64,000 nucleotides of DNA. Source: Apostichopus japonicus. Taxonomy: Eukaryota > Echinodermata > Holothuroidea > Aspidochirotida > Stichopodidae. This document shows positions 58,036-64,000 of this stretch, piece after piece. The notes beneath the pieces were generated by a model. The model was not told the DNA's origin and did not search any database. It saw only the letters and a program-made list of their open reading frames with translations. The position numbers were made by a program, and so were the translations under genes. Each line of letters begins with the position of its first letter. The first letter of the stretch is position 1. The DNA lies in NCBI RefSeq assembly GCF_037975245.1, contig NC_092574.1, positions 15,513,713 to 15,577,712 on the forward strand, written 5' to 3'.

Positions 58036-59307
58036 GTTCCTAATGCGCATGATCGGTCCTTTTTAAGTTCTACAAAGATTTTGTATAGCACAGCTGTGAC
58101 GTTCACAATCTAAGTAGGCCTACGGTGCTGGTTGTGAAAATATGTTTAAAGAGATCTCGTCTCCAATTAATTCCAGAACATGTTCCATTTCGGAGCATGG
58201 GATACAATTTTAAAGCCGTTCAAAGCTAAAATTTGGTTTAGCAGACGTGATTGAAACTACCTCAAAGAAGCTTTCTGATTGGTTGATTACCACACGTGAC
58301 ATGGCTCCACTGTTAATTCTAGACATGACTGATGATCAATAACCGCCAACACGGCCAAACACGGACAGGTAAACTTATAGATATATGATATTGCGAAGAT
58401 ATGAATATTTTTAATTTGGGGATAATATTTGTGAATGTATCTGGCAACAGCAGTGTGTATGATGGAATCATGACAATTGTGTTGAAGTTTTTCTTTGTTC
58501 TTCTGTGTGCATATTAAAATCATGTGTTCACAGAGGAATGTAATATGCTTAGTTAGGAGAAGAAGGGGCAAAAAACGTTGAACTTTGATCAACTTTTATA
58601 TACAGACCCCCCCCCCAAAAAAAAAAAAACACTTTGCGAATGTATCACATTTCAAGGGGAAAATAGACAGAAGATATAAATAGGAGAGTAATACTATTTG
58701 GTAGCCCATCTACCGTGATAATATTCTTGGTTGTTTGGTTGTTAATGCTACTAATGTTTCTATAAATATCTCTGTTTTAAAAGGCCTAATTTCTGGCATC
58801 TGCACATCTGATGTGGCTTCGTAACATAAGTTGTCTTCTGTTAATTAATGCAAGTCCATAATTGTTTTCGGAATTCTAATTACTCAATCAAAGAATAATC
58901 TCATAAAAAATGGATCACCCCCAATCACCCCCTCCATGGATGATATATCCGACACCATTTGCCCTTGAAAAAGAATTGTTACTTGTTATTCTTATACTGA
59001 ATTTCGTTCGTTGAACTTTTTTACGTTGAAATACATACACACACACATACTCCATCATGAATGCATATAGGTAACGATTATTATCGAAGCCAAAAACAAA
59101 ACACAATATAAACAAAAGGAAAACAAATATGATGGAAAATCAATTTAACTTTAATATATTAAAAGATTCCGACTTTTACATTCTACTTCTTTTATGTAAA
59201 ACATCTGAGTATACAATTAATATATTCTTTCTTGTTAAATTACATGAAAATTGATGTAATCAACCATTCAAAATATGAGATGCGATCCGTACCGACCAAA
59301 ACACCCG
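58036..59307. other. No gene recognised
   Basis: AT-rich DNA. A C8-A12 homopolymer pair lies at about 58606-58630. A 101-codon minus frame (58287-58592) shows no recognisable domain or splice context. Confidence 0.55.
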
Positions 59308-59701
59308 ATACTCATAGCTAGTACAGTAACTACTGTTCATGTTCCACAACCGTGCATCAGTAACTACTGCGCTGTGTTCGCAACACGGTAACATGTGTTA
59401 CAGTTGTCACAGTAATTACTGAAAAGCTGTTACACGTTGAAGTACGAGTCCGACAGGTGACAATTTGCAGTAATTTAAAAAAAAAAATCTTAATTTTTTT
59501 TTAATTTTTAAGTATTTTAAATGTTAAATTTTAAACTTTAAAAATTTAATTTTTAATTTTTTAAAATTTGCAGTAAGAAAACACTTGCATTAATTACTGT
59601 GCCACCTGGAACACATGTTACCGTGTTACGAACACAGCGCAGTAGTTACTGATGCACGGTTGTGGAACATGAACAGTAGTTACTGTACTAGCTATGAGTA
59701 T
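59308..59701. mobile_element. Foldback element with 91-bp near-perfect inverted arms
   Basis: The arm 59308-59398 is the inverse complement of 59611-59701 with one visible mismatch (GTGTTCGCAACAC versus GTGTTCGTAACAC). The 212-bp centre includes a 100-bp A/T-only stretch that is itself partly self-complementary, and the palindrome CAGTAATTACTG. CAGTAACTACTG is repeated within the arms. GACCAAAA lies a few bases outside both ends (59294-59301, 59707-59714), possibly a decayed target duplication. No coding content. Confidence 0.9.
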
Positions 59702-61068
59702 TGGCTGACCAAAAACAAAATCCTTACTCACTGAGTTTACATATACATATTCGAAGAAGTGGATAATTTTCACCCTGTTTTCTGAATACCCCAAATCTTA
59801 CTGGTTTGGGTCTTTACGAACGACGATACTTACCTGTCTACCCAACCTGTAAGAACTGGTGAATTGCGCCCCATTACAAACGCATCGACACAAGTCGGCA
59901 TCTCTGTTGGCAGTGGCAATTCATTCAAAACGGATGCATTAAAGTTACATAATCATCACGTGAAGTTTGATTTGATACGAAACTGTATGAAATAAATCCA
60001 TTTATAATCAAGACAACTATTAATAATATTTAATACATGAAAATATATCAAGTTACACAATATTAAACCCCACAAAACTTAGTACTTTTGAGTATTTGCG
60101 AACCCCGATACCTGTCTGTCACTCCTCGAATCAGGAAATTCTACCTTTCCTAAGAGTATACGCAGTACAAGATGATTTTAGTTGCAAATACAGGTGTTTT
60201 ACTATATATCCGCAAGGAAGAGGAAGTGGGTGATAATAACCCGGAAGTGGGTCAGTGGGGATCAGGTTAGGTAGATGGGGAAAGTGCATGGTTCGAAAAG
60301 TGACTGCAGGTAAGATTGGATTGAAGTCAAATACAACTTTATTTAGCATTTCTTATCGCTAAGATTTTCAACACAAAATCAGAAAAAAAAGACAGAAATT
60401 AGTCCTTTAAATTTTTGGTTCAGTCTTTTTTCAAAGAAAAGAACAAAGCACCATGCAGTAGCTTTAAAAAAAACTCCTTATACGGACAGGCCTGAAACTA
60501 GGCCGGAGGCCTCTTTACATCGTTGATGCTCCTCATACTCGCAATCTCTTATCAAGGGCCTGAATAAAAACCAAACTTTGAAAGCTTATTGCGTACCTGA
60601 CATTTTCTGAAGCATGATTTGATATGTTGCAAACTTACAATTAACCTATGATATACTTTAAGTTTGTCAAACAAAACCATTAGTCACGTGTTTTGACATA
60701 ATTTGTATTGCTTATATTGGAATAAATTAACAATATCTCTATATAAACTAAAATTTGTTTGCAACCCTGTAATTAAAAAGCAACCTGAGTCAAATAGATA
60801 GAATCTCGTTATATCATATTTTTCTTTTTAAATGGGTTTTCCACCAAATTTATGTTTACAAAGAAATCAAGGAAAAAAGAGATACATTGTGTTATTTTCA
60901 TGAATAAAATCAAACAAATAATCTGGCTCGTTAAAATTATTAATTATGTGCATGTTGCTTCATTCAATATAACAAAGAGAGAATATAGTGGAGATATACA
61001 GACAAACACAGGACATAGTATACGAAGATGGCAGGTTTAATGTCACGAGGCACTTAATAGTCACTTGT
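59702..61068. other. No gene recognised
   Basis: AT-rich unique sequence. A donor-like CTGCAG|GTAAGA at about 60308 and a CCGGAGGCC palindromic patch near 60502 were the only notable sites. Confidence 0.5.
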
Positions 61069-61074
61069 CTTACA

Positions 61075-61194
61075 GAACAGCGATTCAGGCTACAGCTGAA
61101 CAGACTCTCACCACCACCCCACCCCCACCACCTTACAAACGATATTCAGTATGCGTCGAAGTTGGTTTGGACTATGGACCCGATTTGAGAATAT
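61075..61194 (+). CDS. Weak candidate exon
   Basis: Acceptor CTTGTCTTACAG and donor ATATG|GTTAAG enclose an open frame encoding TAIQATAEQTLTTTPPPPPY followed by KRYSVCVEVGLDYGP. Codon use looks more protein-like than its surroundings, but no family is recognised and no partner exon was found. Confidence 0.22.
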
Positions 61195-64000
61195 GGTTAA
61201 GCAATCTCCGTCCGCGAGCTCCGAAAACTGTCGATAAATTTTCCGACATCTTGATAAATCACACCGAAAAGTTTTCGCTACCTACTTTTAGGGTGGCGCT
61301 TCATTGTTCATTGTTATATAGACTCAACAAATGAAACTTGGACTGGAAGACTGAACCAATCCAGAATTATCTCGGAACTGGTGAGCATCATTAACATATC
61401 AAACTGACCAATCTGACTTATAACCTATTAGAATAAGTTTCGCATCAGTATATAGTGGAGTGTTATAGATGAAGGTAAAAATATCCCAAAATATACAACT
61501 TTATCAAACACTCAGCTCTTTAAGGAAGATACATTCAAGCTGGTTTGATGGATATAAAATCAAAAATCTAATCGAAATATAACAAACTATGAAATAAATG
61601 TCTTTACAAAATTGATACATACTCAGAAAAAAAAAAAACTTGTATATACGTTGAGCAATCTGTTATTTACACAATGATGGGTCACTTTAAGCTCAGAGTA
61701 AAATATACACCTTGATGCCGTTTTTGAATCACAATTGTTTTGAAAAAGCGAGGTTAGGAAGCGTTTTTAGGCAGGAAGACGAGAAGGTGAACTTAAGTAA
61801 GTGAATAAATCAAACAACTTACAAATAATTACACTGTTCGGTCCGATCAAAAATTACAAAAGCAGATAATGGATTTTCTGACAGTTATTCACTCCTCCAA
61901 CATCACTTAAATTCGTAGAAAAAAACAAACAAATAAATTACATGCATTTTTATTTTTTTTACTAGAATTATTTTGCTGCTTAAAATGGATACTTTCTTAT
62001 AGCTTTAGTGCACTTCGAGTATTTTATATGTATAGTAACGGTAACATAATACTTCGAGATATGATGTTTCGCATTTTTGAGCTGTAATTGGCTTCCAGAA
62101 CATTCAAAACACTAAGACAGTATACAAATAGCTGACAACATTTAACAGATTGTGTGCTTATGCATTTTTGTTTTAATTCTTACTTTGCTTAGACACTGTC
62201 TTCAAAAACAAACGACTGAATATCGAGGCTTGTAGTAAATGTTGGTGTGTGTGTGTATAAATATATATAGTAACCCACCCCCCACACCCTTTCCGTTTTA
62301 CTAACCTCTCTCATCAGGCCTACTCACAAGTTAATCGACGTCCATGCAACTTAATGTTTAGAATACAACACTCGGAGATCTCAGACAATTCAACACTATG
62401 ACATCGTGGGGTAAAGTACGAATTCGTGTACAATAAAATACCATATAGTTCTATCATGTAAACACGATATGGTAAACTATCACCTTTTGAATATAACCCA
62501 TTCATGCTTTTTACGGTAGTGACAAGTTTTAAACTGTATAACACTGTGTTTATCACATAACGATGTTTAATCATATCACAAATTCATACTGTTCCATCAT
62601 ACTCCACTAATATTGAATACGTAAGTATCTGATCATGGTCAAACTTTGCGACAGTTGCTGAAAAAAATATACATCAAGAAACTAAAAGTGTAACCTTGTT
62701 TGAAATTAAAAGTGAAACTTTCTTTGGAGCAATGTTTTACCCGGTGGATCAAACCATGGATCCACTCTCAAAACAGAAGCTATTGGGATGATCAAAGCCA
62801 ACACACTTCTTTGGAGGTATTCGAATACAATATCCAAAATATCAGTGATGTGGATATTTACAAATGACGTAACTTAAACATCTCCTACAGGAGGGAGTAT
62901 GTATACAAGACACTTTGGAAAAAAAAAAGAATGAAGTAAAATATACAAATTAGATATACTAAATATACAGTAAAAGCTCATATTTGTCATATTTCTGTGT
63001 CTGAAATATTGGATTGTTCAAATACAGTTGGCTTGTTATTTAAATAAATTCTCTCTCTATACTATCTGATATGCTCCCATTATACTTTTCGTTTTATACA
63101 CATTACAAAAACCCAAATTGCAATTAATTTCGTCCCTCGCCGGGTGAAATTCCTGACGAACTCTGGTTTGATAAGTAAAAGTGATTAATATATATATATA
63201 TATGTTATATATATATATTATATATATATATGTGTGTGTATGTGTGTGTGTGTGTATGTGTATACATATGCAGCACCATTATCATCGTAAGGACAAAGAA
63301 TCATCTTAGAATATTTAGGCTAATTGCGTGACTATAATCCACTCATGTACAATTGGTTCCCAATGATCTACATATGTTATACAAGATTCGTATATATTCG
63401 GTCTTGTGGATTTGTACTAGTACTCGGTGTACTTCCATTAGTTATATAGGTACTAATACCAAATGACATACTCGCACGTTGACTTAGAGCATTGTACTCG
63501 TACTCACATATACCAAGGGAAATACTATTAGTATACTAGCAGCCGTGATGTTTTACCAAAACAATACTGATTTCCATAAACCATAAATTACCGTTCACGT
63601 CGGATTACCCCTGTTCCAGTTACTTGTATCTTTCTTACTCATTAGATGAGGTCATGATATTTGTTAGTTTTGTTATATGGTACTCTACCTTTGATTGATG
63701 TTTACTAGTTGTTACATGGCCCCACCACCTACTGGATCAACACTTTCGGAGCGTAGCTACACGCGCTCATATATACTGGTTACGTGGTATAAGATATACA
63801 GTTTTAAATCGGTAATAACGATTTGCACAAGCACCTTATTAGATTCCTCTAAAGAAACCGCCTCCAAGATAGAGCCTAGGAACATAAAATCATGTTAGTC
63901 TATATCACTATAGCATATAGGCGATAAACCTATAGCCGGCCACATACATGTACAATGTAATACTAGTAGTACCCACCGTTTACACTAAACAGTGATAATT
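61195..64000. other. No gene recognised; microsatellites only
   Basis: AT-rich unique DNA with a (GT)n/(AT)n tract at 62245-62270 and a larger one at 63187-63270. Small open frames at 62320-62574 (minus) and 63695-63898 (plus) carry no recognisable feature. Confidence 0.55.
63187..63270 (+). repeat. (TA)n / (TG)n compound microsatellite
   Basis: Alternating TA runs, interrupted by GTTA and TTA, pass into TGTGTG runs. The purine-pyrimidine alternation is continuous over about 80 bp. Confidence 0.95.

Noticed and set aside
58287-58592. 101-codon minus-strand open frame
   Set aside because: Composition is that of random AT-rich DNA and no domain or splice context is visible.

Overview
This is AT-rich animal nuclear DNA: intron-split exons with GT/AG borders, several short terminal-inverted-repeat elements, microsatellites and a very large satellite field. 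An innate-immune helicase of the RIG-I-like receptor (RLR) family and the style of dispersed repeats suggest a marine invertebrate deuterostome, perhaps an echinoderm. That placement is inference; no rRNA, tRNA or complete gene is present to confirm it.

Region 1 (about 0.4-17.1 kb, minus strand) holds the one gene I recognise. Exons at 10.2, 9.4, 8.6, 2.1, 1.1 and 0.5 kb encode, in order, helicase motif I, the Ia-Ic region with an LTAQ box, the stretch just after motif II, motif III (TAS) and the start of the Hel2i insert. The second RecA domain and regulatory domain lie beyond the left edge. Upstream, eight further exon candidates (11.2-17.1 kb) form a mostly phase-compatible chain encoding a domain I cannot name. 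Two features suggest a damaged or unusual copy: an in-frame TGA in the Q-motif segment (10214-10216), and no exon for the catalytic DECH box, whose absence also breaks the reading frame.

Region 2 (17.2-22.5 kb) holds a complete 1.0-kb TIR element with a perfect 8-bp target duplication, a second short TIR element, a weak plus-strand transcription-unit candidate, and a 449-bp dimeric tandem array with exon-like units.

Region 3 (22.55-54.69 kb) is a 32-kb satellite field. Its base is a diverged monomer of about 46 bp. Embedded are blocks of three related 8-bp repeats (CATTTTAT, CATGTTAG, CATGCTAC). Blocks recur in the same order with the same flanks, showing multi-kilobase duplications, and a 500-bp higher-order repeat is locally amplified. 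All long open frames here are artefacts of 8-bp periodicity.

Region 4 (54.7-64 kb) is mostly unique, gene-poor DNA with an escaped satellite monomer, a 150/300-bp tandem array, two tandem hairpins and a near-perfect 394-bp foldback element. Only one weak coding exon candidate was seen there.
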